Of a stretch of DNA of 64,000 nt, positions 26,989-37,289 are shown piece after piece. The number at the start of each line of letters is the position of its first letter. The first letter of the stretch is position 1. The stretch covers positions 3,286,001-3,350,000 of the forward strand of contig NZ_CP011104.1 of the NCBI RefSeq assembly GCF_001010285.1, in the 5' to 3' direction. A program made the translations under genes and the position numbers. Below the pieces are notes generated by a model. It saw nothing but the letters and a program-made list of their open reading frames with translations. It searched no databases and was not told the DNA's origin. The stretch comes from Photorhabdus thracensis. GTDB taxonomy: Bacteria > Pseudomonadota > Gammaproteobacteria > Enterobacterales > Enterobacteriaceae.

Positions 26989-29900
26989 GGGAATTCTCCT
27001 GAGTTTTGGTATAAGTTTGTACGTTTAGAATCACAGCGGCGTCACATATCAGTTGCCCACCTTGCTTAAGCGCCAAAGTGTCAACCACCACCACTATCGG
27101 TCTTGAAGTCGGATTGCTAATGTTCAGAACCCCATCATCAGCAATCTCCAGTTCAGCAATCGCAAAAACATCAACGGTTGCCGGAAAGGATATCGGCGCT
27201 TCAACAGGGGGGATGCCAGAAAGGGTCAACAGCTCCGATGCTGACGACACTTCTGCCGTATAAGAAGGAGCCAGCGACTGTGGGTCGTCGGGCCGTAAAG
27301 AGCCTTGCGACGAAGATGCAACAACGACTTTCTCCGTTACATCGCTCTCTGGGATACCTAATAATTGCAAGACCTCTTTAAATCCTGAGCTATAATTTTT
27401 TAATGGCATAGTTGTCTCCGAGAAACTGTAAACAGAAATAATCTGCTGATTATCGCCATCCACGGTGCAAATAACTGGGTAACGGGTACTAACATCAGTA
27501 ATGATGAAATAACCATTTTCATTGATAGTTTCGATAGTTGCCTTGTTACTAAGAGGGTGTTTGTTGTCAGCAAAAACTGCCCGGATTTTATCCATATCGT
27601 GTTGCTGGAATATCGGTAATTGATCGATACTCAGATCGAATATCGGCGTGGTTGGCGTCCACTGGCTGATCTGTGGTTGGGTACGTTGATTTTCACCCAA
27701 GAACTTGCCGTAATTCATCGCCACCAGGGTACGGAATGAATCTATTGCCAGATGTGCAGCAACAATATGCTGGCGTTTAGTCGGATCAGGGACTAACGTC
27801 GAATCAGGAACAGTCACCAGGAAAGTACCGTCAGGATTATAGATATCAAGGATATAATCCGTTGGCTCCCGTCCTGCGTTACGGTATGACAAGACATAAA
27901 TATATCCCTTAGACTCAACCGCAACATCCAGATAAGTCATTCCGGTTGGCTTATTTAGTGGCATATAGGACAGATAATCCGCTACCGTAATCTGAGCAGG
28001 ATTCGTTGCATTAAGGGTTAACAGCCAGGATCGAGCGCTGCTAAGATCATCAATTTGCCATTTGACACCTTGACCGATAGCGATAACCCGTACATTACTC
28101 AAATCGTTATATACAGATACCGTTTGTCCCTTGGCTGTCAGCGTGTAAGTCGCGGGTTTTTGCGGATCATATACCGACCAGCTCTGCCCTTGCTGTATTA
28201 CGTTAACAATGGTACTGCCGACTGGGTCAATGTTACCGTCCGCCGTCTGGTTATAACTCAGGTAGATCCCATCTTCCGCAAAGGCGGCAATAATCTGCTC
28301 GTCTAGTACTCCAGCATTCAGCGAACGTATAAAGTTTGGATCACTGTTACTGAACAGGAATGTCAACCCCTGCTCACGAAATGCTTGCTGTAATGCCGGG
28401 GAAAACTCCTGAGCATCCAGTGTTGCCCGATAATCAGCGGTAGCAAGTTGAAACAGTGCTGCACCAGCAAAACTCGGGAATGGGTTCCCTTTAGTATCAA
28501 ACGCCTGAATACGGGTATTGATTGTCTCCAATAGTAGTATGCGGCCATCTGGCGTTACGGTCAGGGCAATTGGCCCATGGGTTAACCCTTGCCGAATCCC
28601 TTCTCCAGAGACAATCTGTGCCGCTGGAGCCTGATCATCCGGATAACCCTGATCACCCAACGCCAGAATCTGCATCTTGCTATATTGCCAACTGACAGCA
28701 ATGACATAGCCGCTTGGATGAACCACCATCGCATCAAGATGCGGAATGGTGAAAGTCCCCCACGAAAGCGGATTATCCGTCAAACTAAAATTATGGCTGC
28801 CATCACGTAAGTCCAACCGACGTAAGTGATATTCACCAAACCGTGAATCAATAATAAAGTTATAAGGCGTGATGGTTTTTTCGTCCGGTCCAGCGCCGAA
28901 GCTGTTATAACTGATCAGGGGTTGTACTTTGAAACCCACCTCAGATAATTTCAGACGTTCATTCAATGTGTCGTTGCTCAGAGTGGAAATGTTTTGCAAC
29001 ACATACATCTGGCCGCTATTTGGTGGACTTAATGGATCTTCTAGTGGAATATCCTGACCGGAAGCTTGATAGCAATAACCAACCTGATAATCCGAATTCA
29101 ATATTGTCATATTGACCAGCTTACAGATGTTCTTGCCCACATTGCTGCAATTGAGTGAAGACTGGGTTTCCAACGGCACGCTGCCTTCAATCCACTGGTA
29201 TTCTTTTTTACCGCTATCGTAAGACAACTGTTCCCAATATTCGTATTGAGTCACCTGAGTCAGAGGTACCAACATCTCTTTTATATTGCCACTAACGCGC
29301 ATGATGCCTTCATTAGGGTCGTCTGGCTGCGCATTCAGCAGATCACTGGTGTAGCTGCCCGCTAACCAGCCAGTGGCTGAATAGACATTAGCCTTGATTT
29401 TGAGTGTTCCACCCCAGCCAACCGAATTGAAATTAAAAGATAGCGGCGTACTGGAACCCGTCGCGGGTAATGGAATAGTCTGGGTATAGTAGGTACCGTT
29501 GGTATATTCAACCGTCACCTGGCACTGTACTGCCACCGGCGGCCAGATTGCGGTTTCCGGACGGCCCACTTCACCATGAGCAGGATCAGGATGCAGAGTA
29601 AAAGCAAGCGTCATCTGACGCTTGATATCCACTTCCAATGTGGCGGGCGAGGAAAGTAATTCACCTGTGGTTACAGTGATCTGTGCCACATCCAGCGCAA
29701 TCGCAGCTAACCGGAACGCCCAACCAACCACCGGAACCGCCTGCGCGGCCGCACTGGCTGCTACCTGGGCTGTAACATAAGTCGCTAACGCTTCCATCCC
29801 TTTTTTAGCCAGAATACCAATGGCAATACTGGCTAAACTGGTTAGCACCTTTTTAGTATTGAATAACGCTGAACCAACAGCGGCGCCACCGCCAATCAAT

Positions 29901-31429
29901 GGGAAAGCAATACCGGCCAGTATGGCAACGTTATCCTTATTAGAAATAAAATCTTTATACCACTGGCTGTTAGTTACCATGGCCCCAGCTAACATCATCA
30001 GAGCCGGAATACCGTATTGGAACATACCGGTCAAAATCACACCCGGCCAAACAATCGGGTTCTCCCAACGGGAGGTTCCCAGGCCGCCAAACAAGAATTT
30101 AGCTGCCTGGGCTTCAGCCGGCCAGGGCAAGCCAAATTTAGTGGGATCAGTGGGCATCGGGATCCCCATGATCGTATTGACATTAGCCAATACGCCCAGG
30201 GCCTTTTGTGATGGCGTTTCGAATAACGCGGCCAGCTCTTGAGGGAAATAAAATGGCCAATCACCGTCAACCTTTGGATTATCGATCGGCTGTTCCATCT
30301 TCGTGTCTTTAAAGAACTGAATATAGACACCTAGCTGACGTAAGTAGTTGTTTTTAAAGTCAATGGAAAAATGGCTTTGGCTGCTATCGTAACGGATGCT
30401 GTTGGCATACACATCCATACCGTGATTAGGAGTACGGTTGGTGGCAGTCCAGATTTGGCTGGTGTCCCGCTTAAGAGCCAATGCTGCTGCCTGATCTTTG
30501 AATTCGGCAACGTCCAGAGACGCACTTTGGCTGACACTCCAATTATGATTTTGCAAACGACCATCATCACGCGAAGTTCTCAACGCATTGGACGCGGGTG
30601 AACCTGACCCTCCCTCTGTTTCATCCGATAAATTATATTGCATCACCGGATCACCGGCGGGAAAAATCACCTGTCCATCTTGACCGACCCAATCAAACTC
30701 GTAGAACATTTCTCTGCCATCAGGGGCAACCAATTGCCCATAAGTGGCAAACCCCCCGGTTTCCGTCGCTGGCCCTTGACGCGATATCGATATAGCCAGT
30801 TCATAAACCCGGTTATATTGCAACGGGTCTATTGCCTCCGGTGGGGCAATATGTGCATTCATGACAATTGATGCCGAATAGGCCTGACTGTTAGCCAATT
30901 CCGGATGGGAAAACACAATAGAGCAGGCAACATCCCACGGCGTTTTCATTTCATTAGCTGCAACCAACAGATCACTGCAATGAATAGAATTTAGCGCCAA
31001 ATGTTGACTATTAACACCAAAAGCACTGAGTTTGCCAGGTAAAGCCATACCCACATTATTTACTGCGAGTTTTTCTATATTACGTTTAGCATAACGACGT
31101 AAATGAGCATTAGGGACATGGTAAGAAATATGGTAAAGAACCGGCAATGAAGAACGATAAGGTCCAGATTTATCACCAACCACTTTAATCAGAGTAACGT
31201 GATGAGGTAAAAAATAGTGTTCAGGTACCTCAGCAAAATGGCTAATATTGTGTGATCCGTAACGCAAAACCATATCCAGAGCTGAATTCCCGGCAGCTGA
31301 CTTGGCTAAACTTGATTCATCATGTTCTTGCAACGGTATATTATGTTCACCAACCCAAAGGCTTAACTGGCTGGATTGGCTACGCAAATGGCCTTGAGCT
31401 AAATCAAAATGTAGAATATGTGTTTTCAT
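26981..31429 (-). CDS. Large 1482-aa protein with hydrophobic core and propeller-like C-terminal half
   Basis: I do not recognise the family. The start [13 protein letters not shown] has no signal peptide. Residues about 455-585 contain four hydrophobic stretches ([65 protein letters not shown]), like a membrane-inserting domain. Residues about 880-1250 have propeller-like repeats ([41 protein letters not shown]). Two copies of a motif shared with the pentapeptide protein occur at about 1040-1107 and 1277-1337. The last 90 residues resemble adhesion-type beta sandwiches. It is first in the operon, under its own promoter region, and overlaps the next gene by 8 bp. A toxin-like or matrix role is only a guess. 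Confidence 0.85.
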   Translation of the reverse strand: MKTHILHFDLAQGHLRSQSSQLSLWVGEHNIPLQEHDESSLAKSAAGNSALDMVLRYGSHNISHFAEVPEHYFLPHHVTLIKVVGDKSGPYRSSLPVLYHISYHVPNAHLRRYAKRNIEKLAVNNVGMALPGKLSAFGVNSQHLALNSIHCSDLLVAANEMKTPWDVACSIVFSHPELANSQAYSASIVMNAHIAPPEAIDPLQYNRVYELAISISRQGPATETGGFATYGQLVAPDGREMFYEFDWVGQDGQVIFPAGDPVMQYNLSDETEGGSGSPASNALRTSRDDGRLQNHNWSVSQSASLDVAEFKDQAAALALKRDTSQIWTATNRTPNHGMDVYANSIRYDSSQSHFSIDFKNNYLRQLGVYIQFFKDTKMEQPIDNPKVDGDWPFYFPQELAALFETPSQKALGVLANVNTIMGIPMPTDPTKFGLPWPAEAQAAKFLFGGLGTSRWENPIVWPGVILTGMFQYGIPALMMLAGAMVTNSQWYKDFISNKDNVAILAGIAFPLIGGGAAVGSALFNTKKVLTSLASIAIGILAKKGMEALATYVTAQVAASAAAQAVPVVGWAFRLAAIALDVAQITVTTGELLSSPATLEVDIKRQMTLAFTLHPDPAHGEVGRPETAIWPPVAVQCQVTVEYTNGTYYTQTIPLPATGSSTPLSFNFNSVGWGGTLKIKANVYSATGWLAGSYTSDLLNAQPDDPNEGIMRVSGNIKEMLVPLTQVTQYEYWEQLSYDSGKKEYQWIEGSVPLETQSSLNCSNVGKNICKLVNMTILNSDYQVGYCYQASGQDIPLEDPLSPPNSGQMYVLQNISTLSNDTLNERLKLSEVGFKVQPLISYNSFGAGPDEKTITPYNFIIDSRFGEYHLRRLDLRDGSHNFSLTDNPLSWGTFTIPHLDAMVVHPSGYVIAVSWQYSKMQILALGDQGYPDDQAPAAQIVSGEGIRQGLTHGPIALTVTPDGRILLLETINTRIQAFDTKGNPFPSFAGAALFQLATADYRATLDAQEFSPALQQAFREQGLTFLFSNSDPNFIRSLNAGVLDEQIIAAFAEDGIYLSYNQTADGNIDPVGSTIVNVIQQGQSWSVYDPQKPATYTLTAKGQTVSVYNDLSNVRVIAIGQGVKWQIDDLSSARSWLLTLNATNPAQITVADYLSYMPLNKPTGMTYLDVAVESKGYIYVLSYRNAGREPTDYILDIYNPDGTFLVTVPDSTLVPDPTKRQHIVAAHLAIDSFRTLVAMNYGKFLGENQRTQPQISQWTPTTPIFDLSIDQLPIFQQHDMDKIRAVFADNKHPLSNKATIETINENGYFIITDVSTRYPVICTVDGDNQQIISVYSFSETTMPLKNYSSGFKEVLQLLGIPESDVTEKVVVASSSQGSLRPDDPQSLAPSYTAEVSSASELLTLSGIPPVEAPISFPATVDVFAIAELEIADDGVLNISNPTSRPIVVVVDTLALKQGGQLICDAAVILNVQTYTKTQENSHE

Positions 31430-31514
31430 TTGGATTTTATCTCTCTAAATGATTATTTTCGTTATCACAATAAATACTCAATAACCGTATAAATAATTCG
31501 GCGGAAAACTTTGA

Positions 31515-31870
31515 ACAAATAATTCTCATGAGAATTAATATATCCCCTTAAAAACTTAATTTTTAACCAAAAATACCTAGAGTTGAGTAGAAAAATATTT
31601 ATCTACTTTACGGAAAGTAATTGGATATGGCATTTGAATTCCACAATTAATAATATTAATGTGATTTTCAGTTTTTTCCATTAACTAAAGAAGATATTTG
31701 TGTGACACATAGCTAATTTTTAATGTTAGCCAATTAGGATTTTTAATTTCAGAATTCTATTATTAGCAAATAAAAACAAAAGAACAGCAATAAGACATAA
31801 TGATATTTTCCAATAATTACAATAAGATAAAAAACACAGGTGTTGTTTAATAATGAAATTATAAACATGA
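31515..31870 (-). repeat. Cassette promoter region, copy 1
   Basis: AT-rich DNA upstream of the 1482-aa gene; the same sequence, diverged, is found at 22105-22420. It is the likely promoter of the 31429-22584 operon. I cannot place the -35/-10 boxes with confidence. Confidence 0.65.
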
Positions 31871-32033
31871 GTTAAATCAATATAGTAAAATAATTATACA
31901 AAATTATAAAAACTAAATTTCAACAATAAAACCCAACTCTTAAATAAATTAATCTCATAAATAAATTTTTAAATGACATACCAGAATATCATTCTATTAC
32001 TAATCATAATCCACTCTGTTTACAATATTTTCT

Positions 32034-32060
32034 AATTGATCATTACCCGCCTGCAACCAC
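32034..32060 (-). pseudogene. Tiny relic of a pentapeptide gene N-terminal region
   Basis: ttgatcattacccgcctgca here aligns with ttgaccattgcccgcctgta at 24881-24900, inside the codons for LQAGNGQ of the intact pentapeptide gene. The match is short, but its position just after the glycine-rich relic is what the cassette order predicts. Confidence 0.45.
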
Positions 32061-32105
32061 AGGCGAGCAATACCCCTAACTCTTCTATAAAAGTATCTCG
32101 TGTTA

Positions 32106-32246
32106 TTACTGCTTTTTATCGTTAATATAGACAGAACCCATGGCACCGGTTGCTCCGACAATTCCATCTTTACCCGATATCCCCATCAGACAATAATGTT
32201 CACGCAATTCAGCCAACGTTTCAGCAACAATATTTACTTTATTCAT
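32106..32246 (-). CDS. 46-codon fused remnant of a glycine-rich gene
   Basis: The frame starts ATG 32246 after aggagatttctt and reads [18 protein letters not shown], the start of protein A, then jumps after CLMGISGKDG to GAMGSVYINDKKQ, the end of protein A. About 370 codons between have been deleted, yet the frame and stop are intact, so a 46-aa peptide could still be made. Upstream lies a relic of the 1482-aa gene end and downstream a pentapeptide relic. It is best seen as a decayed fourth cassette copy; function of the peptide is doubtful. Confidence 0.6.
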   Translation of the reverse strand: MNKVNIVAETLAELREHYCLMGISGKDGIVGATGAMGSVYINDKKQ

Positions 32247-32249
32247 AAG

Positions 32250-32310
32250 AAATCTCCTGAGTATAAATGTGTAGTTTTAGAATCATCTTTCCGTTATATA
32301 ACTTCCCACG
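32250..32310 (-). pseudogene. Relic of the 1482-aa gene 3' end (fourth copy)
   Basis: On the minus strand tgattctaaaactacacatt...ctcaggaga follows the pattern tgattctaaacgtacaaact...ctcaggaga at the end of the intact large gene. The intergenic stretch from here to 32755 shows no convincing gene; a 72-codon frame at 32537-32755 has no ribosome site and odd composition. Confidence 0.5.
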
Positions 32311-32761
32311 ATATTTTACTCTCACAAAATCCCTTTAAATCCAGAACATTAATCATTCAATGATATATTTATCTCCGTTTAGAGAAAAGGCGTATGGGAA
32401 AAGATAATTTATTGCCTATCGTTGTTCACAATGTGTATTTTCACTCTCATCTTATCTTCTTGCGTAATTATTTTATTAATTATTTCAATTTAAACTCTAT
32501 ACAATTAAATATTGCCAGCACATGAAAATAAGATAATCAATTATTTATAATAATATTTTTAATTAAATTATAACCAAATGAAAATATAATAAAACAAATA
32601 ACAGTAAAGAATCTAAAGAAAGTTCCTAAATTTAGGTTTGTTATCAATTTATAATTATTAAAAATAGTATAGGGTGGGAGGTTATTTTCAGAATACTTTA
32701 TATTTAATAATCTCGGACAGTCACTCCAGAAAGCAATACCAAATATAATCAGCATAACGCG

Positions 32762-32786
32762 GTGCAGCCATTACCAACGGCTGCAC
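32762..32786 (-). terminator. Hairpin after the exporter gene
   Basis: gtgcagcc and ggctgcac form a perfect 8-bp stem with a 9-base loop, starting 10 bp after the exporter stop. No T run follows, so termination strength is uncertain. Confidence 0.5.
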
Positions 32787-32795
32787 ATAAAACTA

Positions 32796-34328
32796 TCAAT
32801 ACTCAAGCACTTGTTGTTTCTGTGGCGCTTTCAGTAAACGCCAGGCGATCAATACCACGACGCCGGTCAATACCGCTGTCATCCAGCTCATCATATGAAT
32901 AGCGTTGGTGAAGGATTCCGCTGCCGCAGTCATCAGTTGTTGCCCTTCCGCCTCAGCTAATGAGTTCGCTACAACGTAAGCACCAGCCAGAGTTTCTAAT
33001 GCCAACCCTGTCTGTTCGTGAGAGATCCCATCCGGCAATTGCAGAGTGACACGATAAAAAGCGGTCACCAATCCACCGATAATGGTCGTGCCAAGTACAA
33101 CACCCACTTCATAAGCAGTTTCGCTTATTGCCGATGCCGCCCCGGCTTTAGATGACGGCACTGACGAAAGCACCAGATCGTTAGACACCGACGCAATCGC
33201 ACCTACACCAACATTTAATAATGCGAACGCAATCACTAGGGTGGTTAAATTGCTACCAAAACTGGCTACCAGGAGAAATGCAATGCCCGCAAAAGCAAGC
33301 AGCATCGGTACAAGGTAATAAGCCGGCACCCGTTGTGCAACAGGCACTATCGCCATGCCAATCACAATTGCCATTATTTGTCCGGGGACCAGCGCTAAAC
33401 TGGCCGTAATTGGCTTCATACCCAGTACAATTTGCAAGACCTGAGTGGCAAAAAAGACAAAGCCAACCAGCAAGGCCAGACTCAATAAGTTGACCATAAT
33501 CGAACCGGTGAACATACCATTACGGAACAGTGAAAGATCCATCAACGGTACAGACAGACGCCGCTGCCGGCGAACAAATAACACGCCGGCAACCAAACCA
33601 ACAGACAGTTCCAGTATTACACTTATTTCAAACCCGTCACTGGCAAGATGTTTAATCGCGTAAACAATACCAACCATGGCGATGATCGATAACACAACGC
33701 TATACCCATCAATAATACCCGTCTGTTTTTTATCGGACTCCGGCAATAACATCGGTCCGAAGATCAACAATGGCACCAATACCGGTACTGCCAATAGGAA
33801 AATGGAATTCCAGTCAAAGAATTGCAACAGAACACCACCAATGACAGGCCCCAATGCCGAACCGACAGTTAATGTTGTCGCCCAGATAGCAACAGCTAAC
33901 CGACGCTGTTCACGATCCTCAAAAAGAGTGCTGATTAAAGCCAAAGTTGAAGGCATCAGCATCGCACCAAAAAACCCAAGTACGGCTCGCCCTCCAATTA
34001 ATTGTCCGGGTGAAGTTGACAGCGCGGTTAACACCGAAATAACGGTGAATCCCAAAGATCCAAATAACAGCAATGAACGATGGCCGACACGATCACCAAT
34101 ACTCCCCATTGATACCAGTAAACCCGCTAATACCAGTGAATAAGCATCAATTACCCATAATTGCTGACTGGCGCTGGGTCCCAGCGCTTCAGCAATTTTC
34201 GGTAACGCAAAGCTTAAGATCGTATTGTCCACAGTCACCAACAATACTGGCAACATCAATATCAGTAATCCCAGCCAATTTCGGAGTCCTGCCCGCCCGT
34301 TAGCCTCAGCAACTCTATTTAATGACAT
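32796..34328 (-). CDS. MFS exporter, DHA2 (14-TM) family
   Basis: About 510 aa from MSLNRVAEANG, chosen because ggagttgagggg precedes it; a longer frame to 34391 would overlap papC. It has 14 predicted membrane helices, motif A as GSIGDRVGHRSLL after TM2, and motif C as LGPVIGGVLLQ in TM5. The DHA2 family exports drugs and hydrophobic cations by proton antiport (SmvA, QacA, EmrB relatives). As the last gene of the PapABC operon it most likely exports the product, providing self-protection. Adjacent start codons inside the frame leave a few residues of uncertainty. Confidence 0.9.
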   Translation of the reverse strand: MSLNRVAEANGRAGLRNWLGLLILMLPVLLVTVDNTILSFALPKIAEALGPSASQQLWVIDAYSLVLAGLLVSMGSIGDRVGHRSLLLFGSLGFTVISVLTALSTSPGQLIGGRAVLGFFGAMLMPSTLALISTLFEDREQRRLAVAIWATTLTVGSALGPVIGGVLLQFFDWNSIFLLAVPVLVPLLIFGPMLLPESDKKQTGIIDGYSVVLSIIAMVGIVYAIKHLASDGFEISVILELSVGLVAGVLFVRRQRRLSVPLMDLSLFRNGMFTGSIMVNLLSLALLVGFVFFATQVLQIVLGMKPITASLALVPGQIMAIVIGMAIVPVAQRVPAYYLVPMLLAFAGIAFLLVASFGSNLTTLVIAFALLNVGVGAIASVSNDLVLSSVPSSKAGAASAISETAYEVGVVLGTTIIGGLVTAFYRVTLQLPDGISHEQTGLALETLAGAYVVANSLAEAEGQQLMTAAAESFTNAIHMMSWMTAVLTGVVVLIAWRLLKAPQKQQVLEY

Positions 34329-34350
34329 CCCCTCAACTCCTTTCCTATTA

Positions 34351-35223
34351 TCATTCAAGCGTTGAAAAAATATGCTGGCAATCAGCAGCACTCATATTGA
34401 GCTGTTCCCCCAGTTGTTGTGCAATGTGTCTGAGGTTATTGCCAAATTCAGTTTGATCGCCAGCCTGCACTATTGAATCTAACTGTTGTATGGCATGCAG
34501 TAACTCCTGACGCGGTTCGGCAGCCATAGGGTTTTCATATTGAACGTCCCAGTACACTTCCATTGGATTGAGTAAAACCCTTGATAATAACGCCAGCATG
34601 GTACGCATTGGCGGTGGTGCAACAGTCGCCAGAGCACCAATATCCAACGGGCTTTTCGCCAGAACCAGGCCAAAAATCAATATCGCGGCATGGGGTAAAG
34701 CCTGACAAAACGCCATCACCCGATCATGTTCCTCCGGCGTCATTCTACTGATGCGCATACCCGCCTGCGTTAATACCCGCTCAATCCAATGTTCGTTAAC
34801 ATGACAGTTATCAAGAATGACTGCAACTGGCCTTTTTTGCTCCGACAAGGATGGCGAGAACATCGGGTTAACACCGATGAAAGGCTGCCCAGGGGCGGCA
34901 GCTCTTAAAGCGGAATGGAAAGGCGCCTGAACCGAACAGGTTGACACTATCTGTACATCATCACCAACCGCCGATAGCACCCAAGGCAGAGCCTGTATTG
35001 CAACCGCTTCCGGTAAGGCAAAGACGACCGCTTTCGCCTCAGTAAAAATCGCCTCAGAATCAGCCGCAGGATTTAAGATATCAAGCTGGCAGCAGAGAGA
35101 ATGCTCTCCCTGCGCCCGTTGGTCAACACGGTATACTGTGCAACCACTTTGAGTAAAAAGGCGCGCCAATAAAGAACCAATAGCCCCTTGCCCACCAAGC
35201 ATGACGACTTTATGGTTACTCAC
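34351..35223 (-). CDS. papC: Prephenate dehydrogenase-like enzyme (PapC-like)
   Basis: 290 aa. An N-terminal Rossmann fold is seen at MLGGQGAIGSLLARLFTQSG, with an acidic residue for NAD (VDQRAQG). The C-terminal helical domain carries the HDR-type segment EEHDRVMAFCQALPHA typical of TyrA/PapC dehydrogenases. In TyrA the partner is prephenate; beside an aminodeoxychorismate synthase and a chorismate-mutase-like protein it is more likely to oxidise 4-amino-4-deoxyprephenate to 4-aminophenylpyruvate. The substrate is inferred from context, not read from residues. It overlaps the papA stop by 4 bp and is followed 22 bp later by the exporter. Confidence 0.85.
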   Translation of the reverse strand: MSNHKVVMLGGQGAIGSLLARLFTQSGCTVYRVDQRAQGEHSLCCQLDILNPAADSEAIFTEAKAVVFALPEAVAIQALPWVLSAVGDDVQIVSTCSVQAPFHSALRAAAPGQPFIGVNPMFSPSLSEQKRPVAVILDNCHVNEHWIERVLTQAGMRISRMTPEEHDRVMAFCQALPHAAILIFGLVLAKSPLDIGALATVAPPPMRTMLALLSRVLLNPMEVYWDVQYENPMAAEPRQELLHAIQQLDSIVQAGDQTEFGNNLRHIAQQLGEQLNMSAADCQHIFSTLE

Positions 35224-37289
35224 ACTTCCTCCGCTATATGACTAAAACTGAAATAGGGCACACTGGCCTTGACCAATGTTTCTTCAAATTCACCATAAGG
35301 ATCGGAGTGAGCGACAATGGCACCGCCAATGCCGAACTCGGCACATTCTTGATGTAAAACCGCCGTTCGGATAACAATGCTTAACTCTGCTTCACCACTG
35401 AAAGATAACCATCCAAGTGCACCAGAGTAGACACCGCGTGCCGATGACTCCAAAGAGTCAATGATCTCCATTGTGCGTTTCTTCGGCGCGCCAGTCATTG
35501 ATCCTCCCGGGAAACAGGCCCGGATGGCTTCCATTGATGAAGTGCCTTCACGTAATTCCCCGCGTATTGTTGAAACCAATTGATGCACAGAAGAAAAGCT
35601 CTCAACTTTAAATAATTCAGGGACATGAACACTGCCGGGACGACACACCTGATTAAGATCGTGGCGCACTAAATCCACTATCATCAGGTTTTCAGCTCTA
35701 TCCTTGGCTGACTGACTCAATTCCACCTGAAAATGCTGATCATCAGCTTCCGTTCTTCCTCGTGGCCGGGTTCCCTTAATCGGTCTGGATTCAATACCTC
35801 CGGCCTCATCAATGCGTAAAAACGTTTCCGGCGATGCACTGAGTACGGAAAAATCCCCACATGCCAGATATGCGCCATAAGGCACGGGGCTGGCATGACG
35901 CATTCGTCGGTAAGCGTCCAATGGCAGTCCTGAATAAGCCATCTTCGCTCTATTCGTCAGACAGATTTCATAAGACTCGCCATCTGTGATGTATTGAAGT
36001 GATTTATGGATCTCATCCATATACTTCTGAGCCCCATATTCCAGACGAATTTTACTCTGATCGACAGCGCCAGGAATAAAATCAGGTATCACCCCACCGG
36101 TATTTTTTGCAATGGCCACTACAGGTTCCGACGGCCAATTTTGTGGCTGATCTACTGGCGTGATAAGACACTCATAAAGCTTATTCTGCTGGTGATCGAA
36201 GACAAAAAAATGCAGGGTAAAGATTAAACTGGCATCAGGATGTTCTGAATAATATTTACTGCTGCCAATTGTCAATGCCTTTAATTCATATCCCAAGTAA
36301 CCAACAAAGCCACCTTTAAAGACAAATGGCATCTGTTTTGGTGTGGAAATTTTCACTCGATCGAGCAGTTCAGACATCAATGAGAAAAAATCACCCTGAA
36401 CAATCCTTTCACCATCAGGACCAGTCAAGCGCAAACTCTCTGTCTGTACACGGTATTCAAGCCTGACAGCACCCGGTTCATTACCACTTCCCATGATTGA
36501 AAAGCGGGCATTGGGCCTGTCCGACTTTTCGCTGTCCAGCCAGAAAGAGTGAGTATCATTGCCATAATATTGAATGAACAGAGATTCAGGATCGATAATG
36601 CCCTGACATTCACGATAATTCAGGTTGAGATGCTGCTTTCCGCCCACCGCCAGATAAGCTTCATGGGCAGAAATACACTTATTCTGAGCGGTAATTTCCT
36701 GCCCGTTATTCTCTTTATACGTCTTTGTTATACGAACAAAATTACTCAGTAATTCACGCCCATATTCAGAATCAATCGACTCAGGATGAAACTGAACACC
36801 CCAAATCGGTCTTTGGGTGTGCTCAATTGCCATAATTAAGCCATCATCAGTCCAGGCGGTGCATTTAAGATTGTCAGGCAACCGGGTACAGACCAGCGAG
36901 TGATACCTGACCACTTCAAATTGCTCAGGCAAACCGAGAAATAATCCCTCCCCGGTATTCCTGATGCGACTGCGATAACCATGTACCGGATTAGGTGCAT
37001 GTTCTACAAAACCACCAAATGCCAGGCTAATACCCTGATGACCAAGGCAAATACCCAATAGTGGAATTTTGGCACGGGCAATGACTTCCGCACAGACGCC
37101 AAAATCGCTGTTTTCAGCCGGATGCCCTGGCCCTGGAGAAAGCACGACAGCATCATAATTGTCTATCGCCAGCGCTTCATAAGTCAGAGAATTGGTGACG
37201 ACAGATGGCACACTCCCGGTAACTTCATACAGATATTGAGCAATGTTTTGCGTAAAAGAATCATAATTATCAATGAGCAGTATTTTCAT
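35220..37289 (-). CDS. papA: 4-amino-4-deoxychorismate synthase, fused GATase and PabB domains (PapA-like)
   Basis: 689 aa from MKILLIDNYDSF; the frame runs upstream to 37322, but this start matches glutamine amidotransferases. Domain 1 (1-195) is a class I glutaminase with catalytic Cys in LLGICLGHQGIS and His/Glu in GVQFHPESIDS. Domain 2 (about 240-685) is a chorismate-binding enzyme, with the signature GSMTGAPKKRTMEIID, IKGTRPRG and FGIGGAIVAHSDP. The PIKGT motif favours PabB (4-amino product) over TrpE. The fused form resembles PapA of the pristinamycin and chloramphenicol pathways. It feeds chorismate plus glutamine into the operon. It overlaps papB by 20 bp and papC by 4 bp. Confidence 0.9.
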   Translation of the reverse strand: MKILLIDNYDSFTQNIAQYLYEVTGSVPSVVTNSLTYEALAIDNYDAVVLSPGPGHPAENSDFGVCAEVIARAKIPLLGICLGHQGISLAFGGFVEHAPNPVHGYRSRIRNTGEGLFLGLPEQFEVVRYHSLVCTRLPDNLKCTAWTDDGLIMAIEHTQRPIWGVQFHPESIDSEYGRELLSNFVRITKTYKENNGQEITAQNKCISAHEAYLAVGGKQHLNLNYRECQGIIDPESLFIQYYGNDTHSFWLDSEKSDRPNARFSIMGSGNEPGAVRLEYRVQTESLRLTGPDGERIVQGDFFSLMSELLDRVKISTPKQMPFVFKGGFVGYLGYELKALTIGSSKYYSEHPDASLIFTLHFFVFDHQQNKLYECLITPVDQPQNWPSEPVVAIAKNTGGVIPDFIPGAVDQSKIRLEYGAQKYMDEIHKSLQYITDGESYEICLTNRAKMAYSGLPLDAYRRMRHASPVPYGAYLACGDFSVLSASPETFLRIDEAGGIESRPIKGTRPRGRTEADDQHFQVELSQSAKDRAENLMIVDLVRHDLNQVCRPGSVHVPELFKVESFSSVHQLVSTIRGELREGTSSMEAIRACFPGGSMTGAPKKRTMEIIDSLESSARGVYSGALGWLSFSGEAELSIVIRTAVLHQECAEFGIGGAIVAHSDPYGEFEETLVKASVPYFSFSHIAEEV

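Noticed and set aside
32537..32755. 72-codon minus-strand frame downstream of the exporter
   Set aside because: Very AT-rich, no ribosome-binding site, odd amino acid bias, hydrophobic only by composition.
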